The notes under the pieces: model-generated
Seen by the model: the letters and a program-made list of their open reading frames with translations, nothing else
Told to the model about the DNA's origin: nothing
The model's database searches: none
Source of the DNA: CAYVLA01 sp964549615 [NCBI: uncultured Thermococci archaeon]
GTDB lineage: Archaea; CAYQAE01; CAYVLA01
Reading direction: 5' to 3'
Length of the DNA stretch: 64,000 nucleotides
Assembly (NCBI GenBank): GCA_964549615.1
Contig: CAZJVP010000011.1
Coordinates: 1-64,000, forward strand
Program-made: the position numbers and the translations under genes
In this document: piece by piece, positions 21,728 through 32,129 of the stretch
How positions within the stretch are numbered: the stretch's first letter is position 1
Layout of the letters: every line of letters starts with the position of its first letter

Positions 21728-22486
21728 ATGGCCAAGAAGAAGCGGAAGGCGAAGGGGAAGAAGAAGGCAAGGCCGAAACCCGAGGTGCAGGAGGAGGTCA
21801 GGCCCGCCGTCGTGGAAGCCGCCCAGGTCGAGGCGAAGCCCGAGGTTGTCCCCGAGCCGGTGGCTGAGGCCAAGCCGACCGAGGAGCCGATGAAGCTCTT
21901 CGGCAGGTGGAGTTTCTCCAACATCACGATCCCCGACCCCGGTATCAGGGGCTACGTGAATCTTAACCCGATCATAATTCCACACACGGCTGGGAAGCTC
22001 GGCAACAAGCCCTTCGGCAAGTCGGGGATGAACATCGTTGAGAGGCTGGTCAACAAGGTCATGCGCTCCGGCGCCGGGGAAAAGATCGGGGGAAGGTTCA
22101 TCCGGAACAAGTACGGCTGCGGCAAGAAGGAGAAGGCCATCAGGCAGATCAGGGAGGCCTTCGAGATCGTGGAAAAGAGGACCAACCAGAACCCCATCCA
22201 GATCCTCGTGATGGCCATCGGGAACTGTGCTCCCCGCGAGGAGACGACCAAGATATCCTATGGGGGTATATCCTATGCCAAGTCGGTGGATGTCTCTCCC
22301 CAGAGGAGGGTGGACTTAGCGCTTCGCAACATAGCGAGGGGAGCACTGTCATCATCCTTCAAGTCGAAGAAGACGTTCGTCGAGGCCTTGGCGGATGAGC
22401 TCATCCTGGCCGCAAACGGCGATCCCAAGAGCCATGCGGTCGCAAGGAAGGAGGAGACAGAAAGGGTTGCGATGTCGGCGAGGTAG
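21728..22486 (+). CDS. rps7: Ribosomal protein S7 with N-terminal low-complexity extension
   Basis: 252 residues. The uS7 core begins near residue 58 ([16 protein letters not shown]) and includes [20 protein letters not shown] and [15 protein letters not shown]. The first ~57 residues are low-complexity: a lysine block ([17 protein letters not shown]) followed by a Pro/Glu/Val/Ala stretch. Archaeal S7 is commonly ~190-220 residues, so the extension is long. It lies between rps12 and EF-2 as usual. Confidence 0.95.
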   Translation: MAKKKRKAKGKKKARPKPEVQEEVRPAVVEAAQVEAKPEVVPEPVAEAKPTEEPMKLFGRWSFSNITIPDPGIRGYVNLNPIIIPHTAGKLGNKPFGKSGMNIVERLVNKVMRSGAGEKIGGRFIRNKYGCGKKEKAIRQIREAFEIVEKRTNQNPIQILVMAIGNCAPREETTKISYGGISYAKSVDVSPQRRVDLALRNIARGALSSSFKSKKTFVEALADELILAANGDPKSHAVARKEETERVAMSAR

Positions 22487-22491
22487 ATCGC

Positions 22492-24687
22492 ATGGGCAAG
22501 AGAGAGGAAATGATGCGGAAGATCGGGGAGCTCATGCGCCAGAGGGAGCTCATCCGCAACATCGGGACGGCTGCTCACATAGACCACGGCAAGACAACGC
22601 TAAGCGATAACCTGATAGCGGGCGCCGGCATGATCTCGCCCGAGCTTGCCGGGACGCAGCTGTGGCTTGACTTTGACGAACAGGAACAGGCCAGGGGCAT
22701 AACGATCGATGCAGCAAACGTCTCCATGGTACACGAACTGGAAGGAAAGGAGTACCTCGTCAACCTCATAGACACGCCCGGCCATGTCGACTTCGGCGGG
22801 GACGTGACTAGGGCGATGAGGGCGATCGACGGCGCCATAATCGTCGTCTGCGCGGTCGAGGGGGTTATGCCTCAGACCGAGACCGTGATAAGGCAGGCCA
22901 TGAAGGAGAAGGTCAAGCCGATACTCTTCATCAACAAGGTCGACCGCTTGGTTCGCGAGATCAAGCTGAGTCCCGACGATATGCAGGCGAGGTTCATCAA
23001 GATTATCACGAAGGTGAACAAGCTAATCTCCCAGTTCGGCCCGCCGGAGTTTAAGGATTCCTGGCAGGTCAGCGTGAGCAACGGGTCGGTATGCTTCGGC
23101 TCAGCCGTCAGCAAGTGGGCCATAAGCCTGCCCTATATGCAGAAGACCGGGATCAGTTTCAAGGACGTTATCGAGGCCTGCCAGACCGACGGACAGAAGG
23201 AGCTTGCCAAGAAAGCCCCCCTCCATGCCGTCCTGCTCAACTCCGTGATCAGGAACCTCCCCAGCCCCGTCGAGGCACAGAAATACAGGATACCCCACAT
23301 CTGGAAGGGGGATGTGCAGAGCCAGGTCGGGAAGGACATGATGGAGTGCAACCCAGACGGGATCGCAACGATGGTTGTCACAAGGATACTTGTGGACAAG
23401 CATGCCGGGGAGATCGCGGTGGGAAGGATGTTCAGCGGATCGATAGTGCAGGGGCAGGAGGTATGGATCTGCGGCATCAACCGGAAGGCTAGGGTCCAGC
23501 AGGTGGCCCTTTACATGGGGCCCGAGAGGGTGAATGTGCCGGTGGTCAGCGCCGGGAACATAGTCGCGCTGACCGGGCTGAGGGATGCCATAGCGGGCGA
23601 AACCATCTGCGGAGGAGAGGCTCCGATCACGACCTTCGAGCGGATAAAGCACTACTCGGAGCCCGTCGTAACGGTGGCGATCGAGGCCAAGAGCACGAAG
23701 GATCTGCCCAAGCTCATCGAGGTTCTGCGCGAGATGGCCAAGGAGTACCCCGAGATCGCCGTGGAGATCTCCGAGGAGACCGGCGAGCACCTGCTCTCCG
23801 GTCAAGGCGAGCTTCACCTCGAGATCCTGATCTACAGGATAAGGAAGGACAAGGGAGTGGACGTTGAGACATCGAGGCCGATCGTGATTTACAGGGAGAC
23901 CATCGACAAGCCCTCCCCGCCCATAGAGGGGAAGTCCCCCAACAAACACAACAAGTTCCTGATCTCGGTCGAGCCTCTGGAGGACAACATCTACAACGCG
24001 ATCAAGGAGGGCAAGCTGGCCGAGGGGAGAGTCCGCGGCAAGGAGCTTGCAAGCCAGCTCCAGGAACTGGGCATGGACAAGTATGAGGCGAGGAGGGTCC
24101 TCGACATCTACCAGGGCAACATCCTCATCGATATGACCAGGGGCATAACCTACCTGCCTGAGGTCATAGAGCTCGTGATCCAGGCCTTCGAGGAAGCTGT
24201 CGCGGGCGGTCCTACGTCCAGGGAGAAGGTCATAAAGCTGAAAGTGAAGCTGTTGGACGCCCAGATACACGAGGACCCAGTACACAGGGGCCCCGCGCAG
24301 GTGATACCGGCCGTGAGGAGCGCGATCTTCGCCTGCATGCTGACAGGCGGCGCGGTGATCCTGGAACCGGTGCAGCACGTCTTCATATCCGTTCCCCAAG
24401 AGTTCATGGGCGAGGCTACCAAGGAGATGCAGTCCCGGAGGGGCCAGATCCTGGACATAAGGCAGGAGAACGGAACTGTGATGATACAATCAAAGGCACC
24501 TGTGGCCGAGCTCTTTGGGTTCTCGGGCGCCATAAGGTCGGCTACGGAGGGAAGGGCGTTGTGGACCACCGAGTTTGCCGGCTTCGAGAGGGTTCCTAGG
24601 GATCTGCAGCCTGAGGTCGTGAGGGCGATCCGCGCGAGGAAGGGCTTGAAGGAAGCCCTGCCAAAGGTCAGCGACTTCGTGGGCTAG
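22492..24687 (+). CDS. fusA: Elongation factor 2
   Basis: 731 residues, normal aEF-2 length. G1 [11 protein letters not shown]3 DTPGH and G4 NKVD are present. The histidine modified to diphthamide is retained in DPVHRGPAQ at about residue 598. Drives ribosomal translocation. ATG 5 nt after rps7. Two long antisense open frames over it are codon-bias shadows. Confidence 0.98.
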   Translation: MGKREEMMRKIGELMRQRELIRNIGTAAHIDHGKTTLSDNLIAGAGMISPELAGTQLWLDFDEQEQARGITIDAANVSMVHELEGKEYLVNLIDTPGHVDFGGDVTRAMRAIDGAIIVVCAVEGVMPQTETVIRQAMKEKVKPILFINKVDRLVREIKLSPDDMQARFIKIITKVNKLISQFGPPEFKDSWQVSVSNGSVCFGSAVSKWAISLPYMQKTGISFKDVIEACQTDGQKELAKKAPLHAVLLNSVIRNLPSPVEAQKYRIPHIWKGDVQSQVGKDMMECNPDGIATMVVTRILVDKHAGEIAVGRMFSGSIVQGQEVWICGINRKARVQQVALYMGPERVNVPVVSAGNIVALTGLRDAIAGETICGGEAPITTFERIKHYSEPVVTVAIEAKSTKDLPKLIEVLREMAKEYPEIAVEISEETGEHLLSGQGELHLEILIYRIRKDKGVDVETSRPIVIYRETIDKPSPPIEGKSPNKHNKFLISVEPLEDNIYNAIKEGKLAEGRVRGKELASQLQELGMDKYEARRVLDIYQGNILIDMTRGITYLPEVIELVIQAFEEAVAGGPTSREKVIKLKVKLLDAQIHEDPVHRGPAQVIPAVRSAIFACMLTGGAVILEPVQHVFISVPQEFMGEATKEMQSRRGQILDIRQENGTVMIQSKAPVAELFGFSGAIRSATEGRALWTTEFAGFERVPRDLQPEVVRAIRARKGLKEALPKVSDFVG

Positions 24688-24737
24688 GGCCAACGCAGCT
24701 GGCCGCGGTGCGGAGGCGCGGGCTAGGTTTGTTTTGA

Positions 24738-24750
24738 GAAAAGATATTAA
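24738..24750 (+). promoter_or_regulatory. TATA box of EF-1alpha
   Basis: aaaagatattaat lies ~48 nt before the ATG at 24792. A GAGGTG ribosome binding site follows in the short leader. Confidence 0.55.
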
Positions 24751-24791
24751 TAGAGAAATGCGGGCACATGCTCGGAACTTGAGGTGTGTAG

Positions 24792-26060
24792 ATGCCAGAG
24801 AAGCCGCATTTGAACCTCGTGACGATCGGTCATGTTGACCATGGCAAGTCCACTCTCGTGGGCCGCCTGTTGGTTGAACACGGGGACGTTCCCGAGTCGG
24901 AGATCAAGAAGTTCGAGGCCATGGGCGAAAAGGGCAAGAGCTTCAAGTATGCGTGGGTCATGGACAGGCTCAAGGAGGAACGCGAGAGGGGCCTGACTAT
25001 CGACCTGATGCACCGGAAGTTCGAATCCAACAAGAACTACTTCACCGTGATCGATGCCCCCGGGCACAGGGACTTCGTCAAGAACATGATCACAGGGGCA
25101 AGCCAGGCCGACGCGGCGTTGTTGGTCGTTGCGGCGGACGAAGGCGTCAACGTGCAGACGAGGGAGCACGCGGCGCTGGCCTTCACCCTTGGGATACAGC
25201 AGATCATCGTCGCCATCAACAAGATGGACAGGGTTGACTTCAAGCAGTCGGTCTATGAGGCGGTCAAGGCGGATGTGATCAAGCTGCTAAAGAGCATCGG
25301 CTACGGGGCTAGGGCCGACCAGTTCCCCTTCATCCCGATCTCGGCCTTTTACGGCCACAACCTAAGCAAGCGTTCGGACCAGATGAAGTGGTACACCGGA
25401 AAGATCATCCTAGAGGCCTTGGATGACTTGGAGCCGCCGAAGAAGGCGATCGACAAGCCGCTGAGGATCCCGGTCCAGGATGTATACACGATCACGGGCG
25501 TGGGAACCGTGCCCGTGGGCAGGGTTGAGTCAGGAATCCTGAAGGCCGGCGATACCGTCATATTCCAGCCCTCCGGTGTGAAGGGCGAGGTCAAGTCCAT
25601 AGAGATGCACCACGTTGGCATCCCGAAGGCCGAGCCAGGCGACAACATCGGGTTCAACGTCAGGGGAGTCGGGCGCAACGATATCCGCAGAGGGGATGTG
25701 GCGGGGCACCTGGACAGTCCCCCGACGGTGGCCAAGGAGTTCATCGGCAAGGTCGTCATCCTGGAGTACCCGACCGCCATAACGGTCGGATATACGCCAG
25801 TTTTCCACTGCCACACAGCGCAGGTCGCTGTGACCTTCACGGAGCTCATACAGACCATGGATCCCAAGACCGGCGCGGTCAAAGAGAAGAACCCGGCCAC
25901 GCTGAAGAAGGGCGACGTCGCGATCTGCAGATTTACTCCGACGAGGCCGCTCGTCATAGAGACGGCTGCCGACATCCCCCAGTTGAGCCGGTTCGCCATC
26001 CGGGACCAGGGACAGACCATCGGGGCGGGCATCTGTACCGAGATCACGCAGAAGGCCTAG
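24792..26060 (+). CDS. tuf: Elongation factor 1-alpha
   Basis: 422 residues. Brings aminoacyl-tRNA to the ribosome. G1 [10 protein letters not shown]3 [16 protein letters not shown]4 NKMD, plus domains 2 and 3 ([30 protein letters not shown]). Own promoter and a GAGGTG site. Followed by rps10 after 30 nt, the usual archaeal pair. Confidence 0.98.
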   Translation: MPEKPHLNLVTIGHVDHGKSTLVGRLLVEHGDVPESEIKKFEAMGEKGKSFKYAWVMDRLKEERERGLTIDLMHRKFESNKNYFTVIDAPGHRDFVKNMITGASQADAALLVVAADEGVNVQTREHAALAFTLGIQQIIVAINKMDRVDFKQSVYEAVKADVIKLLKSIGYGARADQFPFIPISAFYGHNLSKRSDQMKWYTGKIILEALDDLEPPKKAIDKPLRIPVQDVYTITGVGTVPVGRVESGILKAGDTVIFQPSGVKGEVKSIEMHHVGIPKAEPGDNIGFNVRGVGRNDIRRGDVAGHLDSPPTVAKEFIGKVVILEYPTAITVGYTPVFHCHTAQVAVTFTELIQTMDPKTGAVKEKNPATLKKGDVAICRFTPTRPLVIETAADIPQLSRFAIRDQGQTIGAGICTEITQKA

Positions 26061-26090
26061 GAGCTTTTGGCCTTTCGCCGAGGAGAAGCG

Positions 26091-26405
26091 ATGCAGAAGG
26101 CAAGGATAAAGCTCATAGGCACATCTCCCACCAAGCTGGAGGACGTCTGCGGCCAGGTGAAGCTGATCGCCGAGCGCACGGGCGTCAACATATCGGGGCC
26201 CATACCCCTCCCAACGAGGCACCTCACCGTGCCGGTTAGGAAGTCGCCCGACGGCAGGGGGACGGCGACGTGGGAGACGTGGTCCATGCGGGTGCACCGC
26301 AGGCTGATCGACATCGACGCGGATGAGAGGGTAATGCGCCAGATCATGCGGGTCAAGGTGCCGGAGAGCGAGGTAAGCATCGAGATCGAGCTCATCGAGG
26401 TCTGA
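26091..26405 (+). CDS. rps10: Ribosomal protein S10
   Basis: 104 residues from ATG 26091 ([18 protein letters not shown]...[19 protein letters not shown]...HRRLIDIDA). A TTG at 26067 is in frame, but the GAGGAGA site sits just before the ATG. Cotranscribed with EF-1alpha. Confidence 0.94.
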   Translation: MQKARIKLIGTSPTKLEDVCGQVKLIAERTGVNISGPIPLPTRHLTVPVRKSPDGRGTATWETWSMRVHRRLIDIDADERVMRQIMRVKVPESEVSIEIELIEV

Positions 26406-26452
26406 TTGCTCCTACACAACACATTTCTTTGCTTGCTGGCCGCCCAACCTGC

Positions 26453-26557
26453 GCCGGGGTGGCAGAGCGGCTAATGCGCTGGACCTCTCCTTGAGGGGTG
26501 AGCCTTGAGAGCCGGTGCCCCTCGTGGGGCTCGAGGGTTCAAGTCCTTCCCCCGGCG
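26453..26557 (+). tRNA. tRNA-Ser (probably TGA) with intron
   Basis: Acceptor GCCGGGG/CCCCGGC with discriminator G, D-arm GCA...TGC, long variable arm GCCCC-TCGT-GGGGC, and T-arm GAGGG-TTCAAGT-CCTTC. The long arm and the body mark tRNA-Ser. About 20 extra bases interrupt the anticodon arm. Removing them to leave loop CTTGAGA between CTGGA and GCCGG gives anticodon TGA, with one A-G mismatch at the end of the stem. The exact splice sites are not certain. Confidence 0.85.
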
Positions 26558-27031
26558 CTCTCGGGTCTGGCCCACAAGATGTCCAAGTTCGTCGCTGCGT
26601 TGAGCGCGGTACTTCAGGACCTCATGGCGAGCAGACCCCGCATATGTTGGGAGAGAAGGCAGCGGTGTTGTACAACGCTGCGTTTGGCGAGGGCTGAGTG
26701 CCATTCCATGACCGCCGATCGGCCCAGCGTAGCCTTTGAGCATCTAGGTGCAGGCTCGAGATGATGTCTGGAAAGGCGAATCTTGACTATCCGTGGAAAG
26801 CGAGTGGCGCGACTCAAAGGATGCGGCGCGCGCGAGCCGGGGCCCTTCAGCTCTGCTGGATTGGGGGTTCAAGTCACAAGCGGCTGGCATGGGAGCGGCT
26901 TCTCTTGTTGAGCGCTCTGGATCCGGCAGCCCTTTCGGATGTTGACCAGCCGCCTTTCCCGCGCGTCGGATTGATGGATCCCCGTGTTGCGATGCGGCCA
27001 AGACGCTTCTAACCTAGCAGACGCAGGCAAC
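26558..27031. other. Intergenic stretch, no gene recognised
   Basis: Several short open frames on both strands; none has a promoter, a binding site or recognisable motifs. This stretch is the border between the core translation block and the accessory region. Confidence 0.5.
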
Positions 27032-28177
27032 CTAGAGCAGCCATTTGCTCCTAGGATCTAGCTCGCCTGCGATCACCATCTTGCGGAAGTCCTCCGTGAT
27101 GTGCGCGACGTATATCTGGGGGACCCCGGTGCGATCCGAGCGGAAGACGCAAAGGCTTCCATCCTGCGAGAGGGCCGGATGCGGGTGGCCGAACTCGTAA
27201 TGGTCCTGGGTCGCCCCGGGATGGCAAAGCGGCGCGAAATGGGCGGACGGGACGTGGATAAGCTGCAGGCCCTGGTCGGGCCAGTTCGTGTCGGCAACGA
27301 TCCACTCGCCGTCCCACGACGCGGCGGAATGCCAGAAGTATGGGCCCTGGACCAATCTTTTCGGTTCGCTGCCCTTCTCTGCAATCCAGATGCATCTTTC
27401 GGGTGGCTTGCCGCACCCTTGGACCTCCAGATGCCTGCCCAGCAGCGTGGCATGGGCATACATCTCGGGGCAGAGATACTCAAGCTCCTTGCCGTCCTCG
27501 TCGGTAATCCACTTCCCTGCTAGCTGCCCCAGGTTCGTCACAAAGCGGGAACCGTCGCTCCGCACGACCGTCCCCCACTCGACCTTCCCTTTGGTCACGA
27601 CCAGCCTAGGGCCCGTCGGGTCGCATGCGAAAAGGTGTCCGTCGATCGCGATGTCTTCGATTCCAGACGCCTCGAGGTCGACGCGCAAGACGCCCTGCCT
27701 CGTTGGCGCGCTGTAAGGGATGAAGAGCCGCCTGCCATCTGCGGAGATGTGAAGGTTGTTCGCAACGGCCCTTTGCGGCCAATGCCCATCGAGCGAAGAC
27801 AATTCCTCGGTTTCACCCGTCTCGACATCCACCGTGCAAAGCTCCTGTTCCCAGACGCAGTAGATGGTCCGGCCGTCCAAGGTAAGCCGGGCGGCAGGAC
27901 GACCGTAGTAACCGCCCGCCTCCATCCGATCACCGCGCTCGGTGAGCTGGAAGAGATTCAGGCCGTCGGTGTCGGCCCGGAATATGTCCCAAGGCGCGTC
28001 CCGCGCTGCAAATCGTTGGCAGAAGAAGACGACCCGCCGGTTATCCGGCGTGATGGAGGGCCAGTCGTAGAGAAAGGGGGCGGACGGAAGCGGATAGCTC
28101 GTGAGTTGGATGACCTTCACGCCGGTCTTCGGATCGACCCTCTGTATCCTTTCGCTGGCAAGGGGGGTCCGCAACAT
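27032..28177 (-). CDS. Beta-propeller protein, oligogalacturonate-lyase-like
   Basis: 381 residues with repeated WD/TolB-type blades (DWPSITPDNRRVVFF, RLTLDGRTIYCVWEQ, NLHISADGRRLFIPYS, HPHPALSQDGSLCVFRSDRTG). The blade series and the C-terminal HPHPALSQDG and FRSDRTGVPQIY resemble oligogalacturonate lyase (pectate lyase family 22), which cleaves unsaturated pectin oligomers. No signal peptide, as in that family. The ATG at 28177 has a TATA box and GGGGGAG site; the longer frame to 28291 has neither. Next to a sulfatase, suggesting polysaccharide use. Substrate is inferred. Confidence 0.7.
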   Translation of the reverse strand: MLRTPLASERIQRVDPKTGVKVIQLTSYPLPSAPFLYDWPSITPDNRRVVFFCQRFAARDAPWDIFRADTDGLNLFQLTERGDRMEAGGYYGRPAARLTLDGRTIYCVWEQELCTVDVETGETEELSSLDGHWPQRAVANNLHISADGRRLFIPYSAPTRQGVLRVDLEASGIEDIAIDGHLFACDPTGPRLVVTKGKVEWGTVVRSDGSRFVTNLGQLAGKWITDEDGKELEYLCPEMYAHATLLGRHLEVQGCGKPPERCIWIAEKGSEPKRLVQGPYFWHSAASWDGEWIVADTNWPDQGLQLIHVPSAHFAPLCHPGATQDHYEFGHPHPALSQDGSLCVFRSDRTGVPQIYVAHITEDFRKMVIAGELDPRSKWLL

Positions 28178-28211
28178 GCTAGCATCTCCCCCTGGGAACC
28201 GCGACCGCCAG

Positions 28212-28225
28212 ATATAAAGCCTCTC
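28212..28225 (-). promoter_or_regulatory. TATA box of the beta-propeller gene
   Basis: Minus-strand ggctttatatctgg lies ~42 nt before the ATG at 28177, followed by GGGGGAG as ribosome binding site. Confidence 0.55.
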
Positions 28226-28351
28226 GACTGATCCAGGGGTAGAAATGGGACGCGGTGATTGCAGGTATCGGGGCGAGGCGCAGCCGGCCACGGGCTGGAT
28301 CTAAATACTTTAGCATCAGATCTTGATTTCAAATTCTTTTGGTGGACTGAC

Positions 28352-29650
28352 TCATGGAACCGCGATCGCTGGTTCCTTGGGAGAAACGCCGTCGGGGTCA
28401 TTGACAAAGGCCCCTGACGGGGCCGGAACCGGCCCCTTGAGAAGCGGGTCGTCCGTTCGACCCATCCAATTTTCCAGTCGGCCACGCATCTCATTCAGGA
28501 TCGGCTCCGCTTCCGGGTCGCGGGCCAGGTTGTTGGTCTCGTCAGGGTCGAAGATTAGGTCATAGAGCTGTTCGGTGGCGACATAGCGCTGGCGCCACCC
28601 GTGCTGCAGCAGAAAATCCTTGGTCGGCGAGTGATCGCAGTTGGGAAGCACCGGCCTGTTCCGTCGGTCGAACCTGCGGATGTACTTCCAACGCCGCGTG
28701 CGTACCGCCCGCTGGGGCTCGTAGGCAGCATGGTACGTGATCTCGGCGAAGACCTGCTCGTTTATCTCCTTCACCTCCCCCCGAAGCAGGGGCAAGATCG
28801 ACCGGCCTTCGAGCCATGCGGGATGCCGAATTCCCACCAAGTCGCAGATCGTCGGGAAGAGGTCGATCTGCGAGACCATGGCGTCGATCACCCTCCCTCC
28901 CCCGAACGCGCCGGGCCCGCGCATGATGAGCATCACCCCGATCCCTTGATCGGTCAGGTTGCATTTCATGCCAGGGAAGGCGATCCCGTGGTCGGTGGTA
29001 CATATGACTAGGGTGTCGTCGGCAAGGCCCGAATCCTCGAGGCTGTCGAGGACCTGGCCTACCCCCTGGTCAAGGTCCCGAACGCTTGCCCTAAGCCCGG
29101 CCACGTCCAAGCGGACCTCCGGAGCATCCGGCAGGGGGTGAGGCGGAAGGACCCAACGCTCGTCCCCGGCGGCAGGCGCGGGGAACGGGCGGTGCGTCTC
29201 GGAGAACCCGACCGAGAGGAAGAAGGGCTGGGGAGGTTTTCCCAGGATGTACTCGGCCGCCGCCGGTGCGACGTGCTCGGCGCGTTTGGATCTAACCTCA
29301 ACGATGCGATCGTAGCCGATGATGGATGGATCCCTGGCGATGTGTTGCACGCCGATCAACGTCGAGCTGTATCCAGCCTCCCTCAAAACGTGGACGATGT
29401 GCCGGCCATAGTCCTTCAGGCGGAATCCCCTATGTGCGAGGCCGATCATTCCGCTTCCGTGGGCGGACTGGCCCGTCAACATGGCCGCGCGGCTTGGTGA
29501 ACAGGTTGGAGCGGCGCAGAATGCTTGGCGGAAAAGGATTCCTTCCTCGGCCAGGCGCTGGATATTGGGCGACGCCACTGCGTGGCCGTAGGGCTCGACG
29601 AATCGGCCGGTATCATGCGAGTGTAGGTAGAGGATGTTGGGAGCTTTCAT
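28352..29650 (-). CDS. Sulfatase, Cys-type
   Basis: 432 residues. N-terminal MKAPNILYLHSHDTGRF gives the first metal-site Asp. The formylglycine motif is CSPSRAAMLTG (Cys-x-Pro-Ser-Arg), and TTDHGIAFPG supplies the second Asp-His metal site. The C-terminal subdomain ends with RRWKYI and DPDETNNLARD, as in N-sulfoglucosamine or related sulfatases. It needs a formylglycine-generating enzyme, not seen here. No signal peptide, so probably cytosolic. A TATA-like acttaag lies ~35 nt before the ATG at 29650. Start chosen over an upstream in-frame ATG at 29683. Confidence 0.92.
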   Translation of the reverse strand: MKAPNILYLHSHDTGRFVEPYGHAVASPNIQRLAEEGILFRQAFCAAPTCSPSRAAMLTGQSAHGSGMIGLAHRGFRLKDYGRHIVHVLREAGYSSTLIGVQHIARDPSIIGYDRIVEVRSKRAEHVAPAAAEYILGKPPQPFFLSVGFSETHRPFPAPAAGDERWVLPPHPLPDAPEVRLDVAGLRASVRDLDQGVGQVLDSLEDSGLADDTLVICTTDHGIAFPGMKCNLTDQGIGVMLIMRGPGAFGGGRVIDAMVSQIDLFPTICDLVGIRHPAWLEGRSILPLLRGEVKEINEQVFAEITYHAAYEPQRAVRTRRWKYIRRFDRRNRPVLPNCDHSPTKDFLLQHGWRQRYVATEQLYDLIFDPDETNNLARDPEAEPILNEMRGRLENWMGRTDDPLLKGPVPAPSGAFVNDPDGVSPKEPAIAVP

Positions 29651-29873
29651 CGACGCTCGCCGCCTCTCGGGCGGCCACGGCACTATGCTTAAGTGTTCTC
29701 GTTTATCCTGGGCCCTTGCAGCGTTGTAGATCCGAGGGTTCCACAGCGGGCAACTGGATTTGCAAAGGTGCCTCTACACGATGGTCGGGCAGGGGCAGGT
29801 CCCATGACGCCTTGGGCTGTGGAAAAAATGGTTGGCATGGCCCTAGGAGATGGCCGGATGAAACGTGCTGAGG

Positions 29874-31040
29874 CTAGACTCCCTCGTTGCGCCACAGGTG
29901 GAAGCTGACCGGTAGCAGTGGCTTGATGAAGCGAGCCGGCCGGGGAAGCGATCCAACGTCCGCCGGCGAAACGGGGCCGAAAAGGAGGCGAACCATCTTC
30001 CTTTCGGGGATGGGAACTGCCCTCCCGCTGGTCCTGACGCGATCAAGGGAGATGCCATCGCTTGAGAAGGCCAGCTCGACGCCCGTCTCCGCCCCTTCAA
30101 GCGCAAGGACTATGCTCGTCTCAAGCCCGAGGCCCAGGCCCTCGTACGCCGAGGCAAGCTGGTAAGAGAAGGCGTCCAGCGCTCGATACAGATCGAGTAT
30201 CTTGATCATCCTAAGACAGCCGAGGCTCCAACTTTGGCTGAGCTGGCGCAGCCTGGCGTTCAGGGGATGGAACCACGGCATGGAGACATTCACCGATCCT
30301 AGGCAGAGCAAGCGGACCAGATGGTCGAGGATGGCGTGAAAGCCGTCCGCATCGCCCGCCAGTTCGTCCACCCGCAGCCCATTCTCCTGCCTGAACACGA
30401 CCGCGTAGGATCGTATCGAGCCGTCCCTTCTCGCAATCCACGCCTCCTTTCCCGATCTGTTGAGCAGGATGGCGTGAAGGTCACGGTCCCGCTTCAACCC
30501 GATCCGGTGGCGGTTGTGGAGACGGAGGGTGGCTTCGATCTCGTCGGACGAGCCCGCGCACGGCTCGACCTCGAATCCGGATGGCCTCGGTGAGGGCTGC
30601 AGGGACCGGGGAGTGATGTTGAACTGCCAAGTCCTCCCCGCGAGCTCATACCCTAAACGACCGTATCGCTGCCTGTCCCCCTCAAGGTCCGACAGCGCAT
30701 AGCCCTCGCGTTTCGCCCGATCGATGCACAGGTGCATGAGCCGGGTCATGAGCCCGCCGCCCCGGTATTCAGGATCGGTGGCAACCCAGCCTATCCCTGC
30801 ACTGCGAATCGTGCGCCTGCCGACCATGATCGCCCGGTCGACCGAAGCCAGATGGCTAACCACCCTCGACCCGTCCTTGACGACGAGGGAGCCTTTCAAT
30901 ACCCGGTCGCAGTATGGGCCATTGAAGGTTGGCGGGGCAAGATCTCTATCGCCGGGGAAACACTTCCTCAGAAGTGCGACGAGCGAGTCGCGATCTTGGG
31001 CATCCGGAAGGGTTGGTCCCTGAAGATTTGCTTTGAGCAC
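29874..31040 (-). CDS. GNAT acetyltransferase (Eis-like layout)
   Basis: About 388 residues. The first GNAT domain holds the acetyl-CoA loop (IGWVATDPEYRGGGLMTRLM) and YALSDLEGDRQRYGRLGYELAG, typical of Eis-like N-acetyltransferases. A second, degenerate GNAT unit follows, then a C-terminal domain with ALEGAETGVELAFSSDGISLDR resembling a sterol-carrier fold. Such proteins acetylate amines or aminoglycosides; the substrate is unknown. The start is uncertain: I use GTG 31040 because the frame beyond it is arginine-rich filler. Confidence 0.75.
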   Translation of the reverse strand: MLKANLQGPTLPDAQDRDSLVALLRKCFPGDRDLAPPTFNGPYCDRVLKGSLVVKDGSRVVSHLASVDRAIMVGRRTIRSAGIGWVATDPEYRGGGLMTRLMHLCIDRAKREGYALSDLEGDRQRYGRLGYELAGRTWQFNITPRSLQPSPRPSGFEVEPCAGSSDEIEATLRLHNRHRIGLKRDRDLHAILLNRSGKEAWIARRDGSIRSYAVVFRQENGLRVDELAGDADGFHAILDHLVRLLCLGSVNVSMPWFHPLNARLRQLSQSWSLGCLRMIKILDLYRALDAFSYQLASAYEGLGLGLETSIVLALEGAETGVELAFSSDGISLDRVRTSGRAVPIPERKMVRLLFGPVSPADVGSLPRPARFIKPLLPVSFHLWRNEGV

Positions 31041-31206
31041 GGCTGGGTGGTCAAGGACGGTCCTGAAAGCTTTTCGTGAAGATCCACGAAGGGTCAGACC
31101 GCCAGCGTCGGAGGCGAGGCGGGCGGGCTTCGCTCGGCCACCGGTCGCACGGCGCAATGGAAAGCATTATCTTCTTGGCCCTCCGCGGAGTGGCGGAGCT
31201 GATGCG

Positions 31207-31386
31207 ATGGTTGCCGTGCCGTACTGTTTCAAGTGCAGCCTGAAGATCGATCCGAAGAAGGATCGGTGCCCCAACTGCGGCGGACCGGTCAGGTTCAAGT
31301 TCATCCGCGGCGGACAGGAGTCGGTGACCGGTAGGGAGGAACGCAAGACCACCGGAGAGTACATCCGACCTCGCGCAAGTAAATAG
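31207..31386 (+). CDS. Small zinc-ribbon protein
   Basis: 59 residues. One zinc ribbon (CFKCSLKIDPKKDRCPNCGG: two CxxC knuckles 13 residues apart) followed by a basic tail (KFIRGG...RKTTGEYIRPRASK). A TATA-like element (gcattatctt, ~31165-31176) is ~35 nt upstream of the ATG. Possibly an RNA- or DNA-binding adaptor; the family is not recognised. Divergent from the acetyltransferase. Confidence 0.7.
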   Translation: MVAVPYCFKCSLKIDPKKDRCPNCGGPVRFKFIRGGQESVTGREERKTTGEYIRPRASK

Positions 31387-31507
31387 GATGGGCGGCCGAA
31401 GCGGGTCGGCCCCCATCCCTGACGCTGTTCTTCGAGGGCGCGGTGCGCCCAACTCACTACGTGACGTAAGAAAACCTATTCCGAACGCATTCAAGGAGGT
31501 GTGAAGA

Positions 31508-31729
31508 ATGGTGGAACTGACGCCGATCGAACAGGTAGTCATCAAGACGCTTCAGAACCTCGGTGCCACGGACGAGTCAAAGATGAAGACCGCCGAAGAG
31601 GTAGAGAAGAAGTCGGACAAGCCAAAGGGACAGATCAACGCCGCACTGATGAGCCTGGTGAACAAGGGACTGGTCAAGAGGAAGGTCAGGGAGAAAGCTG
31701 CTGGGTACTACCTGATCAAGCAGGCCTAG
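31508..31729 (+). CDS. Small winged-helix protein
   Basis: 73 residues covering one wHTH: PIEQVVIKTLQNLGA, TAEEVEKKSDKPKGQINAAL as recognition region, LVNKGLVKRKVREKAAGYYL as wing. An ideal AAGGAGGTG ribosome binding site precedes the ATG by 5 nt. Probably a DNA-binding regulator, targets unknown. A T-rich tract follows ~165 nt downstream. Confidence 0.8.
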   Translation: MVELTPIEQVVIKTLQNLGATDESKMKTAEEVEKKSDKPKGQINAALMSLVNKGLVKRKVREKAAGYYLIKQA

Positions 31730-32129
31730 CTGATTGTCGCCGCAAGGACCTGCACCCCCCCCTTCGCGACGTGGCTTGTCGGGCAATCTCGTCGGGAGGA
31801 CGCGGGTGTAGCAGCTTGCACGGCTGGACTCCGATCCGGCCGTCCATTGCGCACGGAAGCGTCGGTTCCGCCGTGCTGCCAGGATCTACCTTCTCTTTTT
31901 TTCTTCCTACCAACTTCTTTTGCCCAAGAACTGTGGTTTCGGTTCGTCGTCGCGATCCCTTTGTCCGAGCCGCCCAGCCCAATCCCAACGCCGGGCGAGG
32001 GCGGCCGTGGGCTGGGGAACGGAGATCCTGAAGAAGTACGAATCTTACGAATCGAATGGCGGGCCAGATTATCGGCCCGTCCATGGAAGCGTGGGGGCTG
32101 CTGCAGTCCCCTACGACAAGCCACGAAGG
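31730..32129. other. Intergenic stretch with T-rich tract
   Basis: No coding sequence recognised on either strand between the winged-helix gene and paralogue B. The only structure I see is the T-rich tract listed separately. Confidence 0.5.
31891..31920 (+). terminator. T-rich tract, possible archaeal terminator
   Basis: ttctctttttttcttcc then ttcttt is the strongest T run in the window. Archaeal polymerase stops at such tracts. It lies downstream of the winged-helix gene. Confidence 0.45.

Noticed and set aside
23101-24489. 462-residue open frame antisense to EF-2
   Set aside because: A codon-bias shadow in GC-rich DNA; no start signals or recognisable motifs.
26560-27031. Candidate small genes after tRNA-Ser
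   Set aside because: None has promoter, binding site or motif; kept as intergenic.
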